From Herbidospora cretacea (GTDB taxonomy: Bacteria; Actinomycetota; Actinomycetes; Streptosporangiales; Streptosporangiaceae): DNA of 64,000 nucleotides. Below the pieces are notes generated by a model. That model saw nothing but the letters and a program-made list of their open reading frames with translations, searched no databases and was not told the origin of the DNA. Below are positions 26,903-37,007 of the stretch, piece by piece. The stretch lies in NCBI RefSeq assembly GCF_001570605.1, contig NZ_BBXG01000002.1, forward strand, positions 32,549 to 96,548. Reading direction: 5' to 3'. Within the stretch, counting starts at the first letter, position 1. Each line of letters begins with the position of its first letter. A program made the translations under genes and the position numbers.

Positions 26903-28257
26903 GCCACGGGCTGCTCGGCAACCGATACCGGCTGACCTCCCGGATCGCCATCGGCGGGATGGGCGAGGTCTGGCGTGCGACCGACGGCCTCCTCCACCGG
27001 GAGGTCGCGGTCAAACTGCTGCGTGCTCACGTGGCCGCCGATCCGGCCTTCCGCGACCGGTTCCGGACCGAGGCCCGCATCACCGCCGGGCTGGCCGACC
27101 CTGGCATCGCCCAGGTCTTCGACTACGGCGAGGAGAACGACCTCGCCTATCTGGTGATGGAGCTGGTGCCGGGCGAGCCGCTGTCGGCGGTCCTGGCCCG
27201 CAACGGGCGGCTGAGCGCCGAGGTGACCCTCGACGTGATCTCGCAGGCCTCGCGCGGCCTGCAGGCCGCCCACCAGGCCGGCGTCATCCACCGCGACATC
27301 AAGCCGGGAAACCTGCTGGTCACCCGCACCGGCCTGATCAAGATCACCGACTTCGGCATCGCGCGAGCCCTCGAGTCGGCCTCGGTCACGCAGACGGGAA
27401 CGGTCCTGGGCACCGCCCAGTACGTCAGCCCCGAGCAGGCCTCCGGCCACACCCTGACCCCCTCCACCGACCTCTACTCGCTGGGCGTGGTGGCCTACGA
27501 GTGCCTGACCGGCCGGCCGCCGTTCCTGGCCGAGACCCAGGTCGCCGTCGCGCTGCGTCACCTCAACGACCAGCCGGCGCCGCTGCCCGACCACGTGCCG
27601 GCCGCCGTGCGGGCGCTGGTGATGGCGCTGCTGGCCAAGAACCCCGCTCAACGTCCCGGCAGCGCGCGGGAGCTGGGCGACCGGGCGATGGTCCTGCGCG
27701 ACGCCCTCGCCGGGCCGCAGGAGACCCCGCTGAGCACGCTCACCGGCCCCAACGTCGTCATCACCAACCGGGTGGGCACCCCGCCGTCGGGCGGGCCGCT
27801 GTCGACCAGGCGGATCGAGCAGCCCGCGCCGTCCAGCGGGCGGCGGACGACCGCCCTCGTCGTCGCAACCGTCGGCGCGGTGGCGGCGGCCGGATTCGGG
27901 GCGATTCAATTCATACCGACTTCGAACGAGCCCGAGACGGTCACCGGCACATCGTCGGAAGATGGTGGTCAGGTGACCATCGAGCCCGTCGACCAGCCGA
28001 AGCGGACAACACTCACACCCCTGGTTCCGGCCACGCGCCGCCCGCCCTCGGTGCCGTCGGCCCGGCCTATTCCCACGCCGTCGGCTACGGTTGTCAAGAC
28101 GGCGATCCCGATCCAGAGCCCCACGCCGTCGCCGACGACCACGACGACTCCCACCCCGACCCCGACGCCGAGTGAGACTCCGACGCCAAGTGAGACTCCA
28201 ACATCGCCCACACCTTCCCCGAGCGCCACGACCCTCCCGAACGAGGAGACGCCATGA
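26899..28257 (+). CDS. pknA: Membrane Ser/Thr protein kinase PknA
   Basis: A 452-residue transmembrane kinase. The kinase domain (about residues 10-275) has the glycine loop IGGMGEV, the VAVKLL lysine, HRDIKPGNLL (near 131) and DFGIARA (near 152). One transmembrane helix lies near 317-339. The extracellular part, about 110 residues, is Pro/Thr/Ser-rich with repeated PTP and SETPTP units and no PASTA domain. It phosphorylates FHA proteins and division factors. It starts at the ATGA overlap with pbpA. Confidence 0.92.
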   Translation: MSHGLLGNRYRLTSRIAIGGMGEVWRATDGLLHREVAVKLLRAHVAADPAFRDRFRTEARITAGLADPGIAQVFDYGEENDLAYLVMELVPGEPLSAVLARNGRLSAEVTLDVISQASRGLQAAHQAGVIHRDIKPGNLLVTRTGLIKITDFGIARALESASVTQTGTVLGTAQYVSPEQASGHTLTPSTDLYSLGVVAYECLTGRPPFLAETQVAVALRHLNDQPAPLPDHVPAAVRALVMALLAKNPAQRPGSARELGDRAMVLRDALAGPQETPLSTLTGPNVVITNRVGTPPSGGPLSTRRIEQPAPSSGRRTTALVVATVGAVAAAGFGAIQFIPTSNEPETVTGTSSEDGGQVTIEPVDQPKRTTLTPLVPATRRPPSVPSARPIPTPSATVVKTAIPIQSPTPSPTTTTTPTPTPTPSETPTPSETPTSPTPSPSATTLPNEETP

Positions 28258-28321
28258 CGCATGGGGTTGATTATGGACAACGGCGGCACCCCACGATGAA
28301 CGGCAAGGGACAGTGCAGGAA

Positions 28322-30223
<1,902 letters not shown>

Positions 30224-30230
30224 AACGAGA

Positions 30231-30267
30231 AGGGTTTCCGCCACTCGGGGGCAATGGCGGAAACCCT
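30231..30267 (+). terminator. Strong hairpin terminator after pknB
   Basis: AGGGTTTCCGCCA (30231-30243) pairs perfectly with TGGCGGAAACCCT (30255-30267). It lies 8 bases after the pknB stop and between convergent pknB and pabA, so it may work in both directions. It lacks a clear T run. Confidence 0.75.
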
Positions 30268-30298
30268 CACTGTGATGTCGGTTACAGCCCCCGCCGTG

Positions 30299-30865
30299 TT
30301 ACAGGTTTCTGAGCCAATTTCCGAGCAATTGTGAGCCATGCTCGGACAGGACCGACTCTGGGTGGAATTGCACCCCTTCCAGGGGCGCTGACCTGTGCCG
30401 AAGCCCCATGACCACCCCGTCCGGGGTGGTCGCGGTGACGGTCAGCTCCTCGGGGACGGTCTTCGGCACGACCGCCAGCGAGTGGTAGCGCGTCATGGTC
30501 ACCGGGCTCGGCAGCCCCTCGAACACCCCCCGGCCGTCGTGGACGATCGGGCTGGTGCGCCCGTGGAGCAGTTCGGGCGCCCGGGTCACCTCGGCGCCGT
30601 AGGCGATGGCCAGGGCCTGGTGCCCGAGGCAGACGCCCAGGTAGGGCAGCCCCCGCTCGGCGCACCGGCGGACCAGCGGCACGCTGACCCCGGCGTCTTC
30701 CGGCGCTCCGGGCCCCGGGGAGACCAGCACCCCGTCGAACCCGTCGGCGTCGCCGACGGTCACCTCGTCGCGGGGCCACACCTCGCAGCCGGCGCCGAGA
30801 ACGCGCAGGTACTGGACGATCGTGTGCACGAAACTGTCATGGTTGTCGACGACCAGGATGCGCAC
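30299..30865 (-). CDS. pabA: Glutamine amidotransferase subunit of aminodeoxychorismate or anthranilate synthase
   Basis: A 188-residue class I glutamine amidotransferase: VDNHDSFVHTIVQYL start, LVSPGPGAPEDAG oxyanion region, nucleophile Cys79 in LGVCLGHQALA, and the His-Glu pair in VQFHPES. It supplies ammonia to the synthase subunit for folate (PabA) or tryptophan (TrpG). This position next to pknB is conserved in actinobacteria, where the gene is called pabA or trpG. The start is GTG at 30865, 4 bases after the small membrane-protein gene stops. Confidence 0.9.
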   Translation of the reverse strand: MRILVVDNHDSFVHTIVQYLRVLGAGCEVWPRDEVTVGDADGFDGVLVSPGPGAPEDAGVSVPLVRRCAERGLPYLGVCLGHQALAIAYGAEVTRAPELLHGRTSPIVHDGRGVFEGLPSPVTMTRYHSLAVVPKTVPEELTVTATTPDGVVMGLRHRSAPLEGVQFHPESVLSEHGSQLLGNWLRNL

Positions 30866-30869
30866 CCAC

Positions 30870-31025
30870 TCACCCTACGGTCACCTCGTCAAGGGCGACA
30901 CGCGGCTCCAGCCAGGGGAAGACGCCGTACCAGAGGAAGAGGGCGGCCAGGCCGAGCAGCAGGAGCATGCCGACGAGCTTGGCGGCGGTGTTGCCGGGCA
31001 GGTGACGCCAGACGAAGCCGTACAC
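30870..31025 (-). CDS. Small single-pass membrane protein (about 51 residues)
   Basis: A short gene between the sortase and pabA. It reads VYGFVWRHLPGNTAAKLVG, then a hydrophobic helix MLLLLGLAALFLWYGVFPW, then an acidic end EPRVALDEVTVG. An AGGGGG ribosome binding site lies 6 bases before the GTG at 31025, which favours that start over an ATG two codons upstream. Genes of this type occupy the same slot in other actinomycetes, as far as I recall. Function unknown; the location suggests an accessory of the sortase or of division. Confidence 0.7.
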   Translation of the reverse strand: MYGFVWRHLPGNTAAKLVGMLLLLGLAALFLWYGVFPWLEPRVALDEVTVG

Positions 31026-31035
31026 AGACATCCCC

Positions 31036-31653
31036 CTAGAAAACGTCGCGTTCCTCGGTCTTGGTCAGGGTGCCGAAGACGATGAGGCGCTGGCGGGCCG
31101 AGTATTCGGGGTGGCAGGTGGAGAGGGTGATCACGGCTTTGTCGGCCTTCTTCCCCGGGTGGCCCGGCACCGGTTCGATCACGTCGACCGCCGTCGGCTC
31201 GACGATCTTCGTCGCGGTGACCTGGTAGGTGTACCGCGCCTCCCGCGAGTCGATCAGGATGTCGTCGCCCTTCTCGAGCTCGTCGATGCGGTTGAACGGC
31301 GCGGCGTAGGTGGTGCGGTGGCCCGAGACGACGAAGTTGCCGACCTCGCCGGGCTGGGCCGAGCCGGGATAGTGGCCGGGCCCCTGGCGCAGGTGCTCGT
31401 CCTCGACGCCCTCGACGATGGCGTACTTGTAGGCCGGGCCGAGGCGGGGGATCTTGATGAGCGCCACGGCGCCGCCGAGCTGAATCTTTCCAAGGATCTT
31501 GGTGGCCGGCTCGGTCACGAGCTGCCGCTGGAGGATGCGCTGGTGGCGTTCGGTGTACGCACTGGTCCCCCACAGCAGATAGGCGCAGAAGAGCAGCAAC
31601 ACCACACCCAGGGTGATGCTCAGCTCACCGATGGTCCGCAGGATCACCCTCAC
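31036..31653 (-). CDS. srtE: Class E sortase
   Basis: A 205-residue sortase with an N-terminal membrane anchor (LSITLGVVLLLFCAYLLW). The active site has His in VSGHRTTYAAPF, Cys about 180 in STCHPEYSARQRL and Arg about 187, and the TCHPxxSARxR form is typical of class E. It attaches proteins with LAxTG-like signals to the wall. The start codon is GTG. Sortase E genes are commonly found beside crgA and pknB in actinomycetes. Confidence 0.9.
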   Translation of the reverse strand: MRVILRTIGELSITLGVVLLLFCAYLLWGTSAYTERHQRILQRQLVTEPATKILGKIQLGGAVALIKIPRLGPAYKYAIVEGVEDEHLRQGPGHYPGSAQPGEVGNFVVSGHRTTYAAPFNRIDELEKGDDILIDSREARYTYQVTATKIVEPTAVDVIEPVPGHPGKKADKAVITLSTCHPEYSARQRLIVFGTLTKTEERDVF

Positions 31654-31820
31654 CGGACCACCGTAGAAGCGGGCGCACCCCGGGCTCCGGACGTTGGTGG
31701 ATTGTTTGCAGACGTCCGATGGAAAGGGGAATCGCCCTTCGGGGACGTCGGCGTCTATTCTTAGCGACTACGCTTACTGCCAAACCCGCATCGAGCGCGG
31801 GTGACCATCAGGAGACTCCC

Positions 31821-32069
31821 GTGCCCAACTCGAAGGTTCGCAAGAAGGCCGTCTACACCCCGCCGCAGAAGACCACGACGGTCAAGGTCAGCCCCCGCTG
31901 GCTGGCGCCGGTGATGGTCGCGTCGTGGATCCTCGGCATCGGCTGGATCGCGGCCTACTACATCGTCGGCCGCACCGGCCCCGTGTTCGAGCCGCTCGGC
32001 AACTGGAACCTGGCGATCGGCTTCGCCCTGATCATCTTCGGTGTGGTTCTCTCCACGAAGTGGCGTTAG
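31821..32069 (+). CDS. crgA: Cell division protein CrgA
   Basis: An 82-residue membrane protein: a basic N-terminus (MPNSKVRKKAVYTPP), then two transmembrane helices (WLAPVMVASWILGIGWIAAYY and WNLAIGFALIIFGVVLS) and a short KWR tail. CrgA recruits septal peptidoglycan enzymes and in Streptomyces restrains FtsZ-ring formation. The GTG start follows CAGGAG. Confidence 0.93.
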   Translation: MPNSKVRKKAVYTPPQKTTTVKVSPRWLAPVMVASWILGIGWIAAYYIVGRTGPVFEPLGNWNLAIGFALIIFGVVLSTKWR

Positions 32070-32083
32070 CCGGGACCGCGGCG

Positions 32084-32136
32084 ACGGGCTGACTTTCCAC
32101 AGGCTTTTCCACAGCCTGGGGAAGCATCAGCCCGTG
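32084..32136. terminator. Nested hairpin between convergent crgA and the rhomboid gene
   Basis: ACGGGCTGA pairs with TCAGCCCGT, and the region between contains a second hairpin (CAGGCT with AGCCTG). It sits in the only gap between the two convergent genes and probably terminates both. Confidence 0.55.
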
Positions 32137-32141
32137 CCCGA

Positions 32142-33032
32142 TCAGCCAGGTGTGCCGTAGCGCCGCTCAAGCTCCGCGATGAGCGCGTAGGGCTCGCCGA
32201 AGTAGACGGTCAGCGCCAGGACCAGCACCACCGCCGCCACCCCGCCCCACTGGATGATGTTCCGGTTGCGCTCGGGGGCGTAGGCGAAGACGGCCGCCAC
32301 CAGCGCGCCGACCACCAGGCCGCCCAGGTGGCCCTGCCAGCTGATCCCGGGGATCACGAAGGTCAGCACCACGTTGATCCCGATCAGCCAGACCACGCCG
32401 CGGGCGTCGTAGCCGAGGCGGCGGGCCATCACGAACAGCGCCCCGAACAGGCCGTAGATCGCGCCCGAGGCGCCGACCGACGGGTAGATGCTGAACAGGT
32501 AGACGGCGACCGAACCGCCGAGCGCCGCGACCAGGTAGAGCGTCGCGAACCGCAGATGGCCCAGGCGGCGTTCGAGCTCCGGCCCGATGGCGTAGAGCGC
32601 CCACATGTTGAACAGGATGTGGGTGATCGAGAAGGCCGAGGTGGGCTGCAGGTGCAGGAACGCGCCCGAGATCAGCCGCCAGTATTCCCCGTCGTAGATG
32701 TGGCCCGGCGAGGTGTCGAGCAGGTTGACGAACTCGTCTTTGAAGACGAACTCGGCGAAGTAGGCCAGCACGTTGATGACCAGCAGGGTCCAGGTGACCC
32801 GGGGGACGGTGACGTGGCCGCCGCCGAACTGGGCGCGGGCCTGACGCACCCCCTTGTTGCCCTCGCGGACGCACTCGACGCACTGGAAGCCGACCGAGGC
32901 GTTCTGCATGCAGTCGGGGCAGATGGGCTTGTCGCACCGCTGGCAGCGGACGTAGGTCTCGCGCTCGGGGTGTCGGTAGCACGTGGGCACCGCCGCCGAG
33001 CCCGGTTCTATCGGGGGAGGCTGGGTGGTCAA
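32142..33032 (-). CDS. Rhomboid-family intramembrane serine protease with N-terminal B-box zinc finger
   Basis: A 296-residue protein. Residues 18-54 hold a B-box type zinc-binding cluster (CYRHPERETYVRCQRC, CPDCM, CVEC). The six-helix rhomboid core follows, with catalytic Ser189 in GASGAIYGLFG and His235 in WQGHLGG. It cleaves membrane proteins within the bilayer; substrates are unknown. The start is a rare TTG at 33032 preceded by GGAAGGA. Zinc-finger rhomboids in this neighbourhood are usual in actinobacteria. Confidence 0.9.
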   Translation of the reverse strand: MTTQPPPIEPGSAAVPTCYRHPERETYVRCQRCDKPICPDCMQNASVGFQCVECVREGNKGVRQARAQFGGGHVTVPRVTWTLLVINVLAYFAEFVFKDEFVNLLDTSPGHIYDGEYWRLISGAFLHLQPTSAFSITHILFNMWALYAIGPELERRLGHLRFATLYLVAALGGSVAVYLFSIYPSVGASGAIYGLFGALFVMARRLGYDARGVVWLIGINVVLTFVIPGISWQGHLGGLVVGALVAAVFAYAPERNRNIIQWGGVAAVVLVLALTVYFGEPYALIAELERRYGTPG

Positions 33033-33082
33033 TGGGGTCCTTCCGGAGGGGCCTCACCCCAGCCTGCCATACGGGAACGGGA

Positions 33083-33106
33083 GAGGCGCCCACGGTGGGG
33101 CGCCTC
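33083..33106 (-). terminator. Hairpin after the cyclophilin gene
   Basis: GAGGCGCCC (33083-33091) pairs with GGGCGCCTC (33098-33106) between the ppiA stop and the rhomboid start, both on the minus strand. Confidence 0.6.
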
Positions 33107-33119
33107 CGCCGTTCGCCCG

Positions 33120-33650
33120 TTACGAACGCTCGATGGTGACCGACTCGAGCACCACTTCCTTGATCGGCCGGTCGCGGCCGTCGGTCTCGGTGGTGGCGAT
33201 GGCGTCGACGACGTCGGTGCCCTCGATGACCTCGCCGAAGATCGTGTGCCCCTGGTTCAGGTGGGGCGTCTTGGCGACGGTGATGAAGAACTGCGACCCG
33301 TTGGTCCCCTTGCCGAACCGCTTGCCCGCGTTGGCCATGGCCAGCAGGTAGGGGCGGTTGAACTGGTTGTCGACGTGGATCTCGTCGTCGAAGTCGTAGC
33401 CGGGGCCGCCGATGCCCTGGCCGAGCGGGTCGCCGCCCTGGAGCATGAACCCGGCGATCACACGGTGGAAGACGGTGCCGTCGTAGAGCTTGGCGTTGGT
33501 CTTCTGGCCCGTCTCGGGATGGGTCCACTCCCGGGTGCCCTCAGCCAGCTCGACGAAGTTGCGTACGGTCTTCGGCGCCTGGTTCGGCCAGAGCTTGATT
33601 TTGATCGTGCCCCGGTTGGTGTTCAGGGTCGCGATGAGGTTCTCAGCCAT
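33120..33650 (-). CDS. ppiA: Cyclophilin-type peptidyl-prolyl cis-trans isomerase
   Basis: A 176-residue cytoplasmic cyclophilin. Motifs are FHRVIAGFMLQGGDP, NGSQFFITVAKTPHLNQGHTIFGEV and the catalytic Arg in FHRVI. It speeds proline isomerisation during folding. There is no signal peptide, matching actinobacterial PpiA. It lies upstream of the rhomboid gene on the same strand, separated by a hairpin. Confidence 0.93.
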   Translation of the reverse strand: MAENLIATLNTNRGTIKIKLWPNQAPKTVRNFVELAEGTREWTHPETGQKTNAKLYDGTVFHRVIAGFMLQGGDPLGQGIGGPGYDFDDEIHVDNQFNRPYLLAMANAGKRFGKGTNGSQFFITVAKTPHLNQGHTIFGEVIEGTDVVDAIATTETDGRDRPIKEVVLESVTIERS

Positions 33651-33794
33651 GCGTGGCCGCCCCCTTCAGGTCACGGACTCAATGTTTTCCAAGGGCAAGG
33701 GTAGCGATCGTCCGGAGCGCCCCTGGTGATGATTGAGGGGCATTCGTACGGGAAGGGGACGACTCGGGGCCCCATTTCGACAGGGGAGGTTGTC

Positions 33795-34361
33795 GTGTCC
33801 CGGACAATGAAGAAGAAGGCGCGCGCCGCACTGGACTACCCAGAGACGTGGGCGGGCCGGGCGAAACATACGGCCTACCGCACCGCTGACAGGGTCGGGC
33901 CGATGGCCAGCCAGGCGCGTGAGAGCGCGATCGGCATGGCCGGAAACGCCCGTGACTACGCGGGCACCGCCCGTGAGGTCGCGTCCGGCCGGTTCGAGGA
34001 CGCCCGCTACTGGGCGGCCCCTCGGATCGACCACGCGGCGGTGGCGCTGGAGGAGCAGGTCGCTCCGAGGATCGCCGCGATGCTGGCGGAGATGGCCCGC
34101 AGGATCGATCCGGCTCCGCCGATCGTCAGGCGGCGTGGCCGCATGCCGATGATGGTGCTGCTGGGCGGACTGGCGATGGGCGCGGTGGGTTTCGCGCTCT
34201 ACAAGCGGAACGCGCGCCAGTGGGCCGACACGATGTCCGACACCAAGGACGCCGTCCGCGGCAAGGTCGAGCACGTCAGGCACCGTGCCCAGCAGACCGC
34301 CCAGCAGGCGGGCGAGACGGTGGAGCAGAAGGCCGACGAACTGCACAACAGGATGTCCTGA
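33795..34361 (+). CDS. DUF5324-like single-pass membrane protein
   Basis: A 188-residue protein. The N-terminal half is basic and amphipathic, with repeats around AxxxARxxAxxxxG. One hydrophobic helix lies in the middle (MPMMVLLGGLAMGAVGFALY), and a charged helical tail, probably coiled coil, follows (RQWADTMSDTKDAV and beyond). The GTG at 33795 with GGGGAGG nearby is preferred to an earlier in-frame start. Such proteins sit near ppiA in many actinomycetes; function unknown. Confidence 0.75.
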   Translation: MSRTMKKKARAALDYPETWAGRAKHTAYRTADRVGPMASQARESAIGMAGNARDYAGTAREVASGRFEDARYWAAPRIDHAAVALEEQVAPRIAAMLAEMARRIDPAPPIVRRRGRMPMMVLLGGLAMGAVGFALYKRNARQWADTMSDTKDAVRGKVEHVRHRAQQTAQQAGETVEQKADELHNRMS

Positions 34362-34377
34362 GAGCTGAGACTCAGAG

Positions 34378-34410
34378 GCCGGCGCCCTTGATCGGGCGCC
34401 GGCTTCTTTG
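34378..34410 (+). terminator. Rho-independent terminator
   Basis: GCCGGCGCCC (34378-34387) pairs perfectly with GGGCGCCGGC (34394-34403), followed by TTCTTTG. Confidence 0.88.
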
Positions 34411-34445
34411 TGTATCGGGCCAGGTTTGGGGCAGTCTTGGCTGCT

Positions 34446-35618
34446 GTGACGGACAAATCCGTTTCTTCGGGGCCCTCGCCCGTCGAGGCGCCCATCGCAC
34501 ACGCCCCCATCGGCGCCGTGGCCGAATCGGCTCCCCCGCCGGCTCCTGAGCCGTCCGGCGAGCACAAGCTGCCCTTCGGCCGGCCCGGCAAGCCCATGAG
34601 CAACAGCCCGTTCATGTTCGGGATGGTGGCCGCCTTCGGCGTGCTCACCGCCTGGTGGCTGGTGCAGATGGTGGCCGCCGCCGGGTCGGTCCTGGTGCTG
34701 ATCGTGGTGTCGCTGTTCCTGGCGATCGGGCTCAATCCGGCCGTGGAGTGGCTGCACGGCAGGGGCATGTCGCGCCTGTGGGCGATCACCATCGTGTTCA
34801 TCGGGGTGATCGCGTTCTTCGCGATCTTCGCCATCTCGATCGTGCCCGCGCTCACCGAGCAGACCACCGGGTTCGTCCAGGACGTGCCGACTCTCGTACA
34901 GCAACTCCAGAACCATCCGCTGATCCGGTCGCTGGATCAGGAGTACCAGGTCCTGGACAAGCTCACCCAGTACGTCACCAGCGGCGACCTGGCCAGCCAG
35001 CTCTTCGGCGGGATACTCGGCGTGGCCGGGGTGGTGATCAGCGCTGTGTTCAGCTTCCTGACGGTGCTGGTGCTGACGCTCTACTTCCTCGGGTCGCTGA
35101 ACTCGATCAAGGAGTCGGGCTACCGGCTGGTGCCGAGGTCACGGCGCGACCGGGTGAGGCTGCTGGTCGACGAGGTGATCCGGCAGATCGGCGGATACGT
35201 CGCGGGCAACCTGATCATCTCGCTGATCGCCGGTGTGGTGACGTTCATCTTCCTGACCATCGCCGGGGTCCCCTACGCCCTGCCGCTGGCGATCTTCGTG
35301 GCGGTCACCGACCTGATCCCGATGGTCGGCGCGGTCATCGGGGCCGTGGTGGCCTCGCTGGTGGGGCTGGTGACCTCGCTGCCGGTCGGCATCGCCTGCG
35401 TGGTCTTCTTCGTGATCTACCAGCAGATCGAGAACTACGTGATCTCACCGAGGGTGTTCAAGTCGTCGGTGGACGTGCCGCCGATCGCGACCATCATCGG
35501 GGCGCTGCTCGGCGGCGCGCTGCTCGGCGTGGTCGGCGCGCTGCTGGGCATCCCGCTGGCCGCCGCGCTGCTGCTGGTGATCCGGGAGGTGGTCCTGCCC
35601 CGGCAGGAGAAGGTCTAG
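34446..35618 (+). CDS. AI-2E family transporter
   Basis: A 390-residue protein of the AI-2 exporter (TqsA/PerM) family with about eight hydrophobic segments. It has the LFLAIGLNPAVEWL, GNLIISLIAGVV and LPLAIFVAVTDLIPMVGAVIG blocks and the conserved QIENYVISPRVFKSSVDVPP loop. An extra proline-rich N-terminus of about 55 residues is unusual. Substrate is unknown; family members move small signals, ions or metabolites. The GTG at 34446 is chosen, with a weak ribosome binding site. Confidence 0.82.
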   Translation: MTDKSVSSGPSPVEAPIAHAPIGAVAESAPPPAPEPSGEHKLPFGRPGKPMSNSPFMFGMVAAFGVLTAWWLVQMVAAAGSVLVLIVVSLFLAIGLNPAVEWLHGRGMSRLWAITIVFIGVIAFFAIFAISIVPALTEQTTGFVQDVPTLVQQLQNHPLIRSLDQEYQVLDKLTQYVTSGDLASQLFGGILGVAGVVISAVFSFLTVLVLTLYFLGSLNSIKESGYRLVPRSRRDRVRLLVDEVIRQIGGYVAGNLIISLIAGVVTFIFLTIAGVPYALPLAIFVAVTDLIPMVGAVIGAVVASLVGLVTSLPVGIACVVFFVIYQQIENYVISPRVFKSSVDVPPIATIIGALLGGALLGVVGALLGIPLAAALLLVIREVVLPRQEKV

Positions 35619-35974
35619 TGGGCGTGGGCGTACTCCTGGCGGCGCCACAGCATCACGGCCAGCATCAACGGGAACATGATCACGTGGGTGACCATCATGA
35701 GCCCGTGCTCGCCGATCACCCCGGCCCAGAACAGCGGGAACGCCACGACGGCCGGAACGTACATGGCCGCGCACATCTCCAGGGTGCGTGGCCAGGAGTG
35801 CCCGCGCAGCAGCATCACGACGGCCATGCCGATCGACATGTTGGTGGCCATGACCAGGTAGCCGGCCTCCGGCCCGAGGTCCCAGCCGCCGGTGACCAGG
35901 CCGAGCAGGAACATCCCGGCCAGCATCGCGACGACCATTTCGAGGTAGTGCAGGGCGAATCGGGTCCAGTTCAT
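35615..35974 (-). CDS. Four-helix membrane protein of unknown function
   Basis: A 119-residue hydrophobic protein with four predicted helices. Met-rich segments (MVVAMLAGMFLLG, MATNMSIGMAVVMLL, HGLMMVTHVIMFPLMLAVML) and several His could suggest metal contact, but no known motif is present. It is divergent from the GlxA-type regulator, 85 bases apart, so it may be that regulator's target. It converges with the AI-2E gene and overlaps it by four bases. Confidence 0.7.
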   Translation of the reverse strand: MNWTRFALHYLEMVVAMLAGMFLLGLVTGGWDLGPEAGYLVMATNMSIGMAVVMLLRGHSWPRTLEMCAAMYVPAVVAFPLFWAGVIGEHGLMMVTHVIMFPLMLAVMLWRRQEYAHAH

Positions 35975-36059
35975 GGGGTCGACAATGGTCCACGAGGAGG
36001 AGCCCGACCTACCTCCCAAGACCAATGTGTCCGGAAATCTGGGCTCTTAGTCTGCTGTC

Positions 36060-37007
36060 ATGCGGAGAGTCGTGGTCGTCGGATATCCGGCCGCCGAGTT
36101 ACTGGACATCGCCAGCGTGACCACCAGCCTGATCATGGCGAACGTCTTCGGCGCCGCGCCGCCCTATGACGTCGTGTTCGCCACCCCCGGCGGCAGCCCG
36201 GTCGTCTGCGCCAGCGGCCTGACCCTGGCCGCGCAGGCCTCCCTCGAACAGGAGACCGGCCCGCTCGACACGCTCATCGTCGTGGGCGGCATCGGCTGCG
36301 ACGACGCCGCGGGCAACGCCGTCCTGGTCGCCCACCTCCGGCGGCTCGCCAAGGTCAGCCGCCGGGTCGCCTCCGTCTGCACGGGCGCCACCGTGCTGGC
36401 CGAGACCGGCCTGCTCGACGGCCGCCGGGCCACCACCCACTGGCAGGACGCCCCCCGCCTGGCCGCCCGCCACCCGCAGATCACGGTCGACCCCGATCCG
36501 ATCTTCATCCGCGACGGCGCGGTCTCGACCTCGGCCGGGGTGACCGCCGCGCTCGACCTCACGCTGGCCTTCATCGAAGAGGACCACGGCAGCGAGGTGG
36601 CCCGGATGACCTCGCGGCACCTGGTGACCTATCTCCAGCGCCCCGGCAACCAGGCCCAGATGAGCATGTTCGTCAAGCCGCCCGCCCCCGACGGCCCGCT
36701 GAGCTCGCTGGCCGGCTTCATCGGCGCCAACCTGTGTGAGGACCTGTCGACGGCCGCCCTGGCCCGCCGGGCCGGCACCAGCGAACGCCACCTGACCCGG
36801 CTGTTCGTGAAGCACCTGAACGTGTCACCGGCGCGGTACGTCCGCGAGGCCCGGCTGGAGGCGGCGGCCCGGCTGCTGGAGGCGACCGACCTGACGATGG
36901 CGGTGATCGCCCAGCGGACCGGCTTCGGCCGGGCGGAGTCGCTGCGGCAGGCGTTCACCGGCCGCTACGGGATCGCGCCGTCGCGGTTCAGGAGGGGCCG
37001 CTCCTAG
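36060..37007 (+). CDS. GlxA-family transcriptional regulator (DJ-1/PfpI domain plus AraC HTH)
   Basis: A 315-residue regulator. Residues 1-170 form a class I amidotransferase-like DJ-1/PfpI domain, with the nucleophile-elbow Cys in VCTGATVLAETGLLDG. Residues 215-315 form an AraC-type double helix-turn-helix (TAALARRAGTSERHLTRLF and FGRAESLRQAFTGRYG). Family members activate choline, carnitine or arginine catabolism. The divergent four-helix membrane protein is the only nearby target candidate. Confidence 0.88.
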   Translation: MRRVVVVGYPAAELLDIASVTTSLIMANVFGAAPPYDVVFATPGGSPVVCASGLTLAAQASLEQETGPLDTLIVVGGIGCDDAAGNAVLVAHLRRLAKVSRRVASVCTGATVLAETGLLDGRRATTHWQDAPRLAARHPQITVDPDPIFIRDGAVSTSAGVTAALDLTLAFIEEDHGSEVARMTSRHLVTYLQRPGNQAQMSMFVKPPAPDGPLSSLAGFIGANLCEDLSTAALARRAGTSERHLTRLFVKHLNVSPARYVREARLEAAARLLEATDLTMAVIAQRTGFGRAESLRQAFTGRYGIAPSRFRRGRS

